Notes under the pieces: model-generated | The model's input: only the letters and a program-made list of their open reading frames with translations | Databases searched by the model: none | Told to the model about the DNA's origin: nothing | Origin: CAZDXJ01 sp964509475 | Lineage (GTDB): Bacteria > Pseudomonadota > Gammaproteobacteria > Methylococcales > Methylomonadaceae | Length of the DNA stretch: 64,000 nucleotides | Direction: 5' to 3' | NCBI GenBank assembly: GCA_964509475.1 | Contig: CAZDXJ010000004.1 | Coordinates: 7,162-71,161 of the forward strand | Translations under genes and position numbers: made by a program | Part shown: positions 34,514 to 42,444 of the stretch, one piece after another | Layout: each line of letters opens with the position of its first letter | Numbering within the stretch: the first letter of the stretch is position 1

Positions 34514-36529
34514 ATGAATATGCACAACAAGAAACAATCCGGTCTGCATACTAAGGTATCGGTGAATTTTTATCTGGCGCCACCGGTTATTGTGGTTGCT
34601 TTTTTCGCGGCCTTGAACGCAACCGATCACGGATTAAGCTTTCCCTATCTGTTGTTTGCCTTGTCGGTGTCCGCGCTTTTACTGATCGCCGTGTACGCCT
34701 CGCGCTATCGGGAGCGGCTGCTTGTACCGGCGGCGCCGCCGTTTTTGATGTTTTACGGATTTATGGTCTGGGCGCTCTGTTCATTGATCGGCTCACCGGT
34801 GTTTGCCAGCAGTTTATTCACGGTGTTAACCTTTGCAAGTTGTCCACTGGCGATGTTATTAGCCTATGCCAGCCATAAAGATCAGCAAATCCTGGCCCAG
34901 GGCGGTTTGTTGGGTGTCGGTCTGGTAATGATAGGCTTGAGTCTGTATCAGCACTATGCTTTGGGCATGGCGCGGCCGGTGGGTTTTTTGGCTAACTGGA
35001 ACAGCAATGCCGCGGTTTTGGTGATGTTGCTGTTGCCGGTGTGTGCCGGTTTTTTAAATCGGGCACGCGCCGGCCGGATACCCTGGATAAGTGGCCTCTT
35101 GCTGGTCTTGTTTGCGTTTGTGTTAAGTCTGACCTTGAGTCGGGGCGCGTTTGGCGCTTTGCTTGCCGGTTTGGCGATCTTGCTGGCGTATGCCTGGAAA
35201 ACGGGGTATCCGCGTCGATTTATGGTGCTGTTGTGTGCCTTGCTGGCTGCAGGCTATGCCCTGCCGGAAGCAATATCAGCCGGACAACAGGCCGCTACGG
35301 CGCCAACCCGGATATCTACGGCCAAAAACGCCAGGAAAATACCAAAACGGCCTGTTTTCAGGCAATATTTTCAGCAACATACGTTAAGTGGCAACCTGAA
35401 CCGTTTCAGCCAGGGACGCAATATATTATGGTCGATCGGCTGGCGCATGTATCTGGAAAAACCCTGGACAGGCTGGGGCGCCGGCATGTATTTCTGGTTG
35501 TTTCCACAGTACCGGCCGCCGGTGGCGGGCGCGGCCGGACAGTTTTTTATCCACAACGATTATTTGCAATTCTTGCTGGAGCTGGGACCGGCCGGAGCCT
35601 TGCTGATGCTGGGCTTTGCCGCCTGCGTGGCTGGGCGTGTCGGGCGGCATTGCACGATGCCGGTGCAAGATGCGGCGCAAGGTTTGAGCGATCTGTCCCT
35701 GCTCGCCGCTTGTCTGGCGATCCTGGCGCACAGCCTGGTGACCTTCAATCTGTATCAGGCTTCCATTTTGATGTTGTTGGGATTGTATCTGGGCAGCTAT
35801 TACCAGCGTCAAAAAGAGCCTGTATGTGCCTGCGGATTTCAGCCAAAAACGGGACTGCGGCCTTCGATCTATTACGGTTCCTGTTTGTTCATGGCTCTGA
35901 TCATCCTGTTTTTCAGTCTGGTTGCGGCGCGGGGGTTTCAGGCTGTGCGCCAGTACGAAAAAGCGCGCGATTCGGTGACGGCGTTGAACTACCTGCGCGA
36001 TGCGGAGCGCTCGCTGCCGTTTATGGATGAATACCCGTCCCGGCAGGCGATGCTGATCCTCGGTTTGTTCAAGGGGGACAATCGGCCGCAAGGCCAGGAT
36101 CGGCAATATCTGCTCGATTATGGCTTGCAAAAAATCAACCGTGCCTTGGCATTGAACCCCTGGCGTTCGGTCAACCATGCTCACAAGGCGGCATTGACAG
36201 CGTTGCTTACGCCGGAACAGATGAATTGCCAGGCCGCCGGCCTTTATGCCAAAGCCTTGCATCTGAAACCGCACGATTTGCAAACCCGTACCGATTATGC
36301 CCGTTATTTGCTCAAATTCGGTCAACGCCAACGCGCCAAAACCGTTTTGCTGGGCGGCTTGGGTAAATATTATTTCATCGCCGGTGCGCCGGCTCTGGAC
36401 TTTCTGCAAACCCTGCGCCCCTTGCTGGACGAAAAAACCGATGGCAGGGCCTTGTTGAAAAAAATCAATGACCGAATCTGGCTGGTGCGTAATTATTTCA
36501 AACGGGGACGGGCCAGTTTGTATCTGTGA
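34514..36529 (+). CDS. O-antigen ligase/polymerase family protein with helical-repeat tail
   Basis: The protein is 671 residues from the ATG at 34514; GTG at 34511 and ATG at 34520 are alternatives. It has about 11-12 membrane helices over residues 15-470. The Wzy_C periplasmic loop contains NILWSIGWRMYLEKPWTGWG and FFIHNDYLQFLLELGPAG, the conserved region of WaaL/PglL-type enzymes. After the last helix a soluble tail (about 490-671) contains TPR-like repeats (NQ AGLYAKALHLKPHDLQTR and following). Tails like this are typical of PglL-like ligases. It could ligate glycan to lipid A or to protein such as a pilin; that is inference. It diverges from the polysaccharide operon. Confidence 0.75.
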   Translation: MNMHNKKQSGLHTKVSVNFYLAPPVIVVAFFAALNATDHGLSFPYLLFALSVSALLLIAVYASRYRERLLVPAAPPFLMFYGFMVWALCSLIGSPVFASSLFTVLTFASCPLAMLLAYASHKDQQILAQGGLLGVGLVMIGLSLYQHYALGMARPVGFLANWNSNAAVLVMLLLPVCAGFLNRARAGRIPWISGLLLVLFAFVLSLTLSRGAFGALLAGLAILLAYAWKTGYPRRFMVLLCALLAAGYALPEAISAGQQAATAPTRISTAKNARKIPKRPVFRQYFQQHTLSGNLNRFSQGRNILWSIGWRMYLEKPWTGWGAGMYFWLFPQYRPPVAGAAGQFFIHNDYLQFLLELGPAGALLMLGFAACVAGRVGRHCTMPVQDAAQGLSDLSLLAACLAILAHSLVTFNLYQASILMLLGLYLGSYYQRQKEPVCACGFQPKTGLRPSIYYGSCLFMALIILFFSLVAARGFQAVRQYEKARDSVTALNYLRDAERSLPFMDEYPSRQAMLILGLFKGDNRPQGQDRQYLLDYGLQKINRALALNPWRSVNHAHKAALTALLTPEQMNCQAAGLYAKALHLKPHDLQTRTDYARYLLKFGQRQRAKTVLLGGLGKYYFIAGAPALDFLQTLRPLLDEKTDGRALLKKINDRIWLVRNYFKRGRASLYL

Positions 36530-36606
36530 ACGCTTCCTCCGTTCCTTTTTGTCTCTGGAACAATGACGGATGGGCGATGTGCTAGAGGTGTTTTGGCGGT
36601 GTCTAC

Positions 36607-36960
36607 GGCTTGACCCGCCTTACAGGGCTGAGCAGGGCATATCCCGTAAAAACAAACTTGCATTGGGGGTAGGTGCGGATTTATCCGCACAGCGCAGAAC
36701 CCTGAATACGACACAGCGCGGGGTCGATCACCTGCCGGGTGGCAGACCATTGCCATTAAGTTAAGCCCTTTTGTTGAATGGATTTATGGCTGTAGGTGCG
36801 GATTTATCCGCACAGTACGACAAGCCGCATCAACACCCAAATCATATTTTCTTAACTTAATGGCAGTAGGGTGGCCGACAGGAGCACAGCGGATCGGCCA
36901 AGGCTGTGGAACGGTGCCTCATTGCCCGAGGCGGATCCGCCCTGAGGTTTGCCTGGATGG
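36607..36960. repeat. Copy of the 202-bp repeat unit split by a MITE-like insertion
   Basis: The 36530-37423 gap has no convincing gene. Bases 36607-36747 (cagggcatatcccgtaaaaa, gcagaaccctgaatacgac, gatcacctgccgggtggcag) follow the tandem unit of 43074-43569 closely. The unit then stops at the MITE-like element (36751-36865) and resumes after it (ggtggccgacaggagc, ggatcggccaaggctgtgg) to about 36960. A short piece (gggtggcaga / gggtggccga) is present on both sides of the insertion, compatible with a duplicated target. Confidence 0.75.
36751..36865. mobile_element. MITE-like 115-bp element with perfect 15-bp inverted ends
   Basis: TGCCATTAAGTTAAG (36751-36765) is the exact reverse complement of CTTAACTTAATGGCA (36851-36865). 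The inside holds the palindrome TGCGGATTTATCCGCA and no open frame of note. A related copy lies at 39475-39613 with a decayed right end, and a lone left end occurs at 51297-51310. Small size, inverted ends, several copies and insertion into another repeat fit a non-autonomous element. No transposase with matching ends is in the window. Confidence 0.7.
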
Positions 36961-37217
36961 ATGCGGTAAGGTCGATCAAGGAGGCAGAAATTATTTTGGC
37001 GGGGTGCTGCGGTTTGATAGGTAGAAAATAAGGCATATGACTCAATTTGAATGTGTTAAATAACATAGTTTGCTTTTTGCACTGGCGGCAACGTCTGTGG
37101 TGGTGGCAAGGACTGCCCTCAAGATTTTTCTGAAGAGATTTTTTATTGGCTTGGCAATGAGGGTTATCGAGGCTTTTAAGGCCGAGATAACAGGGAGGGG
37201 CGGTTGTTTTTTATTTA

Positions 37218-37232
37218 TGGCATGGCTTCTGC
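37218..37232 (+). promoter_or_regulatory. Candidate sigma-54 promoter of the major prepilin gene
   Basis: TGGCATGGCTTCTGC matches the -24/-12 consensus TGGCACG-N4-TTGC with the GG and GC dinucleotides exactly ten bases apart and two mismatches. It lies about 190 bases before the GTG of the prepilin at 37424. Sigma-54 control is well known for type IV pilin genes. No activator site was identified. Confidence 0.45.
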
Positions 37233-37316
37233 TTATATATTTGACGCTGACAAGTGGCGTGCTAAGGAACAGGAGCCGGCGGCAGGGATGGGTCTTGACC
37301 GAAAGTCCGGGGCGTT

Positions 37317-37369
37317 GGGGGAAGGGTTTCCCCCCGCCGCTGTCTGAACCACGACTTCAGACGGCGGCG
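37317..37369 (+). promoter_or_regulatory. Double hairpin in the prepilin leader
   Basis: GGGGGAA (37317-37323) pairs with TTCCCCC (37328-37334). Immediately after, CGCCGCTGTCTGAA (37335-37348) pairs with TTCAGACGGCGGCG (37356-37369), 14-bp arms with one mismatch and a 7-base loop. A weaker GTTAGTT/AACTAAC pair follows at 37375-37404. There is no T-tract directly after the strong stem, so it looks like a leader structure (stability or control) rather than a plain terminator. Confidence 0.5.
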
Positions 37370-37423
37370 ACTTTGTTAGTTGGACATTTTAATCATTAAC
37401 TAACAACAAAAGGGGAAACCCAA

Positions 37424-38233
37424 GTGAAAAATTATAACCTTTATCAAGCCCGGCGTCAGGCGGGTATGACATTAATTGAATTGACCGTGGTGCTGCTGAT
37501 CCTGATCGGCCTGGCCGGTATGTTGATTCCTTATGTGACCGGTTTTGTCGGCAAGACCCACCAAAGTACCTCGGCACAGACGATTGCGGAATTAAACAAC
37601 GCCATTAACCGTTATGAATCGCAGTTTTTCAATGATCCAGATCGCTACGATACCCTGACTGCAAGTTCCACAGCGACCACAATTCTCGGCGGTACGATGG
37701 GCGTTATGGGTAAATCCCAGTATGTGGGTGAAACCTTGAGCGCCAATGCACTGGCGGCCTTGAATGCAGCCGGCATTAAAACAGCCGTGGTGCCGCCCTC
37801 TACGGATCTGACCTATGGCGTCGGTACGCAATATACCTTGAGTACATCACAAACCCTGTCCCGCTTTGATTCCACAAACTATACCTTGCCTAGTGGTTCA
37901 AGTTCAAATGGAATCGCGGAAGTTCAACGCGCCCTGGGTATTCCATCGACCGATAAACAGGCCTATGTCGCTTTCGGTATTGGCGGTCAAAGCCAGATGA
38001 TTGGCAACACCATGTTTGAAGCGCCGATTCATTTCCATGAAACCTCGGCCGATCCGGCAACGACCTACAGCCGTTTTATCGCGGTTTATGGTATCCCTTC
38101 TACGAATAACACCTTTGCCGGCGCAACGGCAAACGGTACCGCAAAATTCCTGGGTGTCGTCGGTCCTATGAACCCGGTTGAAGCCGCTGGCGGTCATATT
38201 CAGGAATACCGTCAGGCTTCTTTCGCTCAATAA
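37424..38233 (+). CDS. Major prepilin-like protein (type IV pilin/pseudopilin N-terminus)
   Basis: The gene starts with GTG at 37424 after an AGGGG ribosome site. The 269-residue product has a 14-residue basic leader ending in Gly14, cleaved before Met15 (AG/MTLIELTVVLLILIGLAG), with Glu19 as the +5 glutamate. The hydrophobic helix runs to about residue 40. The remaining domain (about 225 residues) is Thr/Ser/Ala-rich with few cysteines, larger than a typical pilin. It has its own sigma-54-like promoter, structured leader and strong terminator, which suggests it is the most expressed pilin of the cluster. It needs a prepilin peptidase, which is not in this window. Confidence 0.85.
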   Translation: MKNYNLYQARRQAGMTLIELTVVLLILIGLAGMLIPYVTGFVGKTHQSTSAQTIAELNNAINRYESQFFNDPDRYDTLTASSTATTILGGTMGVMGKSQYVGETLSANALAALNAAGIKTAVVPPSTDLTYGVGTQYTLSTSQTLSRFDSTNYTLPSGSSSNGIAEVQRALGIPSTDKQAYVAFGIGGQSQMIGNTMFEAPIHFHETSADPATTYSRFIAVYGIPSTNNTFAGATANGTAKFLGVVGPMNPVEAAGGHIQEYRQASFAQ

Positions 38234-38268
38234 GCTGAACGCGCTTTAAGCGGATTTTCAGCGATAAA

Positions 38269-38331
38269 CCGGATTGCCGGCAACCCCCTTTGCTGATCGC
38301 AATCCGGTGAAACCGGTGGCCCGCCGGTTTC
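38269..38331 (+). other. Hairpin-rich 3' region of the major prepilin transcript
   Basis: CCGGATTGC (38269-38277) pairs with GCAATCCGG (38299-38307), and GAAACCGG (38309-38316) pairs with CCGGTTTC (38324-38331). They sit between the prepilin stop and the terminator and could protect the mRNA 3' end. Confidence 0.45.
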
Positions 38332-38428
38332 AAGGGAGATTGCGGACAGGGATGTTTACAGGGATGAAGAACCAGGGAGTGCATCAGGATGAACCTCGGG
38401 AGTGAGGTTGGAGAAGGATTTTTTAGGC

Positions 38429-38456
38429 AAAACAGGCAAGGATGCCTGTTTTTGTT
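38429..38456 (+). terminator. Rho-independent terminator after the major prepilin gene
   Basis: AAAACAGGCA (38429-38438) pairs perfectly with TGCCTGTTTT (38443-38452) over a 4-base loop, followed by TTTG and more T. It is the best terminator in the window. It should make most transcripts stop after the first prepilin, leaving the later genes to read-through or their own promoter. Confidence 0.8.
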
Positions 38457-38457
38457 T

Positions 38458-38505
38458 TACCCATACCACTGGATTTGGTTTGATCCGAATTCAGTGGTAT
38501 GGGTA
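38458..38505 (+). promoter_or_regulatory. 14-bp perfect hairpin covering the start codon of the second prepilin
   Basis: TACCCATACCACTG (38458-38471) is the exact reverse complement of CAGTGGTATGGGTA (38492-38505), with a 20-base loop. The right arm contains the ATG at 38499-38501, so in mRNA the start codon would be paired. This could lower translation of the second prepilin. Confidence 0.6.
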
Positions 38506-39110
38506 TTTTTGCGAAAAAAAAACGCGCTGTCTTGTCCGATCCATTGAAGTATCAGCGCATGATCGGCATCACTTTGATGGAACTGACCGTCGTACTGCTG
38601 ATTTTGATCGGTCTGGCCGGTGTGCTTGTGCCTTATGTTAGCGGGGTTCGTGATTTGTCGGCTTGCGCCAGTACCGAGGCTTCCCTGGTGGCGATCCGCA
38701 ATGCCATTGTCGGTTCGTTTGAGCAGCCCGGTTATTTTGAGGATATGCGGGCATTGCCTGCCAGTGTCAATGATTTATGGGTCAAACCGGCGGGAGCTTC
38801 GGATTTTAATCCACTGACGCGGCGCGGCTGGCGCGGGCCGTATTTGATCAGTCCGGCGGCTGAAGACGCTTACCTGAAGGGGATGACCCTGGTTATCCAG
38901 GTGCCAACGGTGGATGGGGATGGTAATGATTGCAGTGATATTAACGCCGGTTATTCCAGGGACGATTGCGCCCGCGTGATTTCCGCCGGGCCGGATGGTG
39001 TGCTGGATACCCAGCCGGTTGATGCCAACGCTTCTTCGCGGGGCGATGACCGGGTGTTGTTTTTGTTTGTTCCCGATCCGGGACAGAACAATCCGGCATC
39101 GTGTTTGTGA
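38499..39110 (+). CDS. Minor prepilin-like protein
   Basis: The 203-residue product has a long basic leader (MGIFAKKKRAVLSDPLKYQR) and a cleavage site after Gly23: MIG/ITLMELTVVLLILIGLAG, with Glu28 at +5. The mature domain (about 180 residues) contains four cysteines and Asp-rich turns (DGDGNDCSDINAG, SAGPDGVLDTQ) that look like a calcium-binding pseudopilin loop of the GspG type. The start codon is sequestered in a hairpin with no strong ribosome site. It lies downstream of the terminator and before a repeat-filled gap. Confidence 0.78.
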   Translation: MGIFAKKKRAVLSDPLKYQRMIGITLMELTVVLLILIGLAGVLVPYVSGVRDLSACASTEASLVAIRNAIVGSFEQPGYFEDMRALPASVNDLWVKPAGASDFNPLTRRGWRGPYLISPAAEDAYLKGMTLVIQVPTVDGDGNDCSDINAGYSRDDCARVISAGPDGVLDTQPVDANASSRGDDRVLFLFVPDPGQNNPASCL

Positions 39111-39173
39111 TGATGTCAGGTTTTGGCGCGCTTCCGGCTGCGGTTTGCCGGGGTGAATGCGGCCGAGTTGAGC

Positions 39174-39474
39174 AAGCCCTGCACCCTGTTTTATGGCAAA
39201 GGTTTTCATAACTCGATATCTAAAAAAACAGGATGCCGGGCAAGCGCAGCGGATCCGCCCTACAGGGCTGAAGCACGGATGCACACAGATACACACGGAT
39301 TTATTAAACCGAATCATCCGTGTTTATCTGTGGTTTCTACAAAACAGGAACAGGGTATTCCGCAGGGCCGATCACCTGCCGGGTGGCAGACAGGAGCGCA
39401 GCGGATCGGCCAAAGGCTGTGGAACGGCGCTCCGTTGCCCGGGACGGAAGCGCCCTACGGTTTGGCGGGGTCAT
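39174..39474. repeat. Mosaic of dispersed repeat pieces
   Basis: The 532-bp gap before the third prepilin gene has no gene. About 39174-39250 (ggcaaaggttttcataactc) is an inverted copy of 4976-5049. At 39284-39300 and 39316-39332, CACAGATACACACGGAT and ATCCGTGTTTATCTGTG form 17-bp arms with one mismatch. About 39358-39470 (gatcacctgccgggtggcag, ggatcggccaaaggctgtgg) matches the 202-bp repeat unit. Confidence 0.75.
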
Positions 39475-39613
39475 TGCCATTAAGTCAAGCCCTTTTGTTG
39501 AATGGATTTATGGATGTAGGTGCGGATTTATCCAGCCCTTCATTGAAGAGCTGGATTTATCCGCACAGTACGACAAGCCGCATCGGCACCCAAATCATAT
39601 TTTCTTAACTTAA
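39475..39613. mobile_element. Second copy of the MITE-like element, decayed right end
   Basis: It begins TGCCATTAAGTCAAG (one mismatch to the 36751 copy), shares the inner sequence, and ends CTTAACTTAA without the last bases of the inverted end. About 30 bases (cagcccttcattgaagagct and neighbours) are inserted or duplicated in the palindromic core. Confidence 0.65.
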
Positions 39614-39642
39614 ATGAGGGTTGTTGGGCGGAGTTCTGGATA

Positions 39643-41040
39643 ATGTTTAAGCTGTATTTTCTGTGTATGAACAAACAAAACCGGCAACAGGGGCTGACCC
39701 TGATTGAATTGACCGTCGTATTGCTGATTCTGGTGATGTTATCGACCATTGCCTTGCGTTCGACATCGGGTTTGCAGGATCAAACCCGCTGGGAGCAGAC
39801 CAAAAGCCGTTATGAGGCGATCCGGCACGCGATTTTGGGTAACCCCGGGGTTTTGATCAACGGGCAGCCGGATATCAGCGGTTTTGTGGCCGATGTGGGG
39901 CGTTTGCCTGCTTGTTTGCGGGAGTTACTGGAAGAAGGCTATTGTCCTAAAAACACATTTTGTGACCAGACTGCCTGTGATAACGATACCCCAGGCAGTT
40001 GGGTGGCAACCGGTTATCACTGGAACGGGCCTTATCTGGTCAGTTCACAAGCAGCCTCCGCAGTGGATGCCTTCAGCGATGGTTGGGGCAATAGCGGCAG
40101 CGGTAATTATGGCTGGGCTGTCGGTTTTGATAGCACCGCGACGAGCAGTGCGACAACATTGACCTTGCAAAGCCTCGGCAAGGATGGGGCCAGCGGTGGC
40201 GCTGATGTTTACGATAAGGATTATCCACAAGCCAATGCGACAATCAATCAGACGGATTGGCAGGTCGATCTCGGTGGTGGTGTTTTTTTGCAAACGCAGC
40301 TGCCGTTTGCTGGCCGTTGTTCGGTCAGCTATGCTTCGGCGGCGACCTGCGAGATCGCGGGTGGCCAATGGTCTGGGGCCTGCACGGACAGCGCTTATAC
40401 AAACCGTTATGTATGCGCCTTGAATGCCAAAACCTGGGTGCATATTGGCTGCCTGGATGGCGTGTCAACGGACAAGGCCAGCTGTCTTGCCGCCTCGTCC
40501 ACGTGGTTATCGCCATGTTCCAATACCGATTACACCAGCCAGTCGTCTTGTGAGGCGGCGGGCGCGACCTGGGCACCCTGTCCCGGGGCAATCAGCGCAC
40601 CGGATTCCAAGGCTTTTTGCGAAGCGGTGGGCGGTACCTGGACATTCAATAGCGTGAACGTGCAATTACAAATCAGCTATCCCGGGGGAAGCTCGACCGC
40701 GACTGCAAGCCTCGAGGAAAACGGTCAGCGACAATTACTTGCATTTAATGGCTTTTCTGTCACATCGATACCTCAAGGTGGGCACGCGGTGTTTTTGCAA
40801 GTAAACGGCAGCAATGATATCTATCCGCCATCGTGCGCGGGCCTGGATGGGGATGCTGGAGGTAATGGCATCAGTGATTGCGTGGATGCCGGAGGTACCT
40901 TGTATCCTAATGGCCTGTGCGGTGCTATCACACCTTCTGAATGTACGGCCGGCGCCGATACAGCGACCGGAACCTTGTTACGGGACAGTCTCGATATCCG
41001 CTTTACGCCGCATAAATCCCTGCCTGTGATCTACTGGTAG
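39643..41040 (+). CDS. Large minor prepilin with five Cys-rich repeats
   Basis: The 465-residue product starts at the ATG at 39643, which has a GGAG site nine bases upstream; ATG 39667 is an alternative. The cleavage site is after Gly17: QQG/LTLIELTVVLLILVMLST, Glu22 at +5. After a pilin-like domain comes a run of about 22-residue repeats over residues 226-334. Each unit is Cys, about ten residues, Cys, three to four residues, a small residue and Trp (for example TSQSSCEAAGATWAPC). The tail has ISDCVDAGGTLYPNGLCG. Its size and disulfide-rich insert suggest a pilus-tip or adhesive subunit, by inference. The next gene begins six bases on. Confidence 0.75.
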   Translation: MFKLYFLCMNKQNRQQGLTLIELTVVLLILVMLSTIALRSTSGLQDQTRWEQTKSRYEAIRHAILGNPGVLINGQPDISGFVADVGRLPACLRELLEEGYCPKNTFCDQTACDNDTPGSWVATGYHWNGPYLVSSQAASAVDAFSDGWGNSGSGNYGWAVGFDSTATSSATTLTLQSLGKDGASGGADVYDKDYPQANATINQTDWQVDLGGGVFLQTQLPFAGRCSVSYASAATCEIAGGQWSGACTDSAYTNRYVCALNAKTWVHIGCLDGVSTDKASCLAASSTWLSPCSNTDYTSQSSCEAAGATWAPCPGAISAPDSKAFCEAVGGTWTFNSVNVQLQISYPGGSSTATASLEENGQRQLLAFNGFSVTSIPQGGHAVFLQVNGSNDIYPPSCAGLDGDAGGNGISDCVDAGGTLYPNGLCGAITPSECTAGADTATGTLLRDSLDIRFTPHKSLPVIYW

Positions 41041-41046
41041 AAGGTG

Positions 41047-42432
41047 ATGAAATTACCCGTTTTCAGGCCCCGGCCGGCACAGACCTTGTTGTATTTCAGT
41101 GCCGATCAGGTGTATCGCATCGATACCGATCGCAAGGGCACGGTTTTGGGGGCATTGCAACGCGCCGATTGTGAGTGTGGGGCGGTGAATGCCTTGCCGT
41201 ATGCGCTGGAGACCTTGTTCAAGCAGGCTGCGGAAAAACCCGGTCGCAAACTCTGGTTGTTTTATGACCGTTTGAGCTGTTACCTGCTCAGTCTGCCTTC
41301 AGTGCAGGTGGACGGGGTGAGCGATGAGGTTCTGGAGCAGATTTTACAGTTTGAATACGAGGCTTTGTCGGGTCTGTCGGCGGCAAAAATCCGTCTGGCC
41401 TGGCGGTTCATGGGTGAGTCTGATGAGATGAACCATTATTGGGTGATTGCGGTGGGCGGCGATATTCTGGATAAACTGATTGTCCAGGCCAAAAAACTGG
41501 GTTGCCGGTTGGGTGGTTTGTTGCATCCGGGCGGTTTGCCGGCCGTTTTGAGTGCGGATGAAGCGCCGCCAGCCTGGCTGCGCATAGAGTGCTGGCCGGA
41601 TGATGTGTTTGCTTTGGCCAGCGATCCGGTACAGGGTTTTCGTTTACAGATTCTGCATTACGAAAACAACCCGCTTTGGCGTGAGGAGCTGGGCCAGTGG
41701 CAACAGGAACTGGGCGATGAGGGGGTGTTTGAAACGATTATGAGCCATGATATCGAGTATTTGCCGGAGGCCGGGGAAATTTACCGCTTCAGTGACGCCA
41801 ATACGGTGTTGTTTTGGCTGGACTTATGGGCCAGGCATTTACAGACTGGCTTTGAGGCTGATGCGCCTTTTTTGGCCGCCGAGAAAAAAATCAACAGGGA
41901 GCTGGTGTATAGGGTCGGAGGCGGGGCGGCGGCGTTTTTGCTGTGTGCCGGGCATTTCAGTTGGAGTTTGTATCAGAAAAACCAGTTCAGCTATCAGGTG
42001 GAAGAACTGCGAATGGCTGAAAATACCCTTAGCGGTGATCGCAAAATCCTGGCTGACGATCAAAAAAAAATCGCGGCCTTGAAAAAACAGATTCGTGATA
42101 TTGGCGGTAACATTGATGTGATTCCTTATGCCATCGCCAGCCTGCAAAAACGTCCGGCTGAATTATTATATCGCTTGGCGCGGGGTAATCCTGGCGATCT
42201 GGTCATCGACGGGATTGATGCCAAACAGGATGATGTGGTGATCAAGGGCGAGGCTTTATTGCCGCAATTACCGAATGAATTGGTGGAAAATATCGAGCGG
42301 CCTTTTAATGCCGTAGCCTGGCGGGTGGATGCGCCGACCAAAAAGGATATGGGACTTTTTTCATTGGGCGGTCCCTGGCAATTTGAGATTACCTTGCATG
42401 ATCGGGGTTTGAAAGGTTTTGCCAAAAAATAA
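41047..42432 (+). CDS. PilM/PilN- or GspL-like assembly protein (MshI type)
   Basis: The protein is 461 residues from the ATG at 41047. The N-terminal cytoplasmic part (about 1-275) resembles the actin-like fold of PilM/GspL with DVFALASDPVQGFRL. One membrane helix lies at about 293-312 (GGGAAAFLLCAGHFSWSLY). A periplasmic coiled coil (about 315-355) and a ferredoxin-like fold (RLARGNPGDLVIDGIDAK...) follow, as in PilN. It should link the ATPase to the periplasmic ring. Sequence similarity is weak and the call rests on topology and position: directly after the prepilins and before a PilO-like gene, 12 bases on. Confidence 0.65.
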   Translation: MKLPVFRPRPAQTLLYFSADQVYRIDTDRKGTVLGALQRADCECGAVNALPYALETLFKQAAEKPGRKLWLFYDRLSCYLLSLPSVQVDGVSDEVLEQILQFEYEALSGLSAAKIRLAWRFMGESDEMNHYWVIAVGGDILDKLIVQAKKLGCRLGGLLHPGGLPAVLSADEAPPAWLRIECWPDDVFALASDPVQGFRLQILHYENNPLWREELGQWQQELGDEGVFETIMSHDIEYLPEAGEIYRFSDANTVLFWLDLWARHLQTGFEADAPFLAAEKKINRELVYRVGGGAAAFLLCAGHFSWSLYQKNQFSYQVEELRMAENTLSGDRKILADDQKKIAALKKQIRDIGGNIDVIPYAIASLQKRPAELLYRLARGNPGDLVIDGIDAKQDDVVIKGEALLPQLPNELVENIERPFNAVAWRVDAPTKKDMGLFSLGGPWQFEITLHDRGLKGFAKK

Positions 42433-42444
42433 ACGGATTGTGCC

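Noticed and set aside
34151..34630. 159-residue minus-strand frame between the two polysaccharide transcription units
   Set aside because: It crosses two palindromes and the start of the ligase gene on the opposite strand; the peptide is low quality and Cys/His/Arg-rich.
37070..37399. 109-residue plus-strand open frame before the prepilin gene
   Set aside because: It overlaps the sigma-54-like site and leader hairpins, has no ribosome site and its tail is the hairpin read through. It looks accidental.
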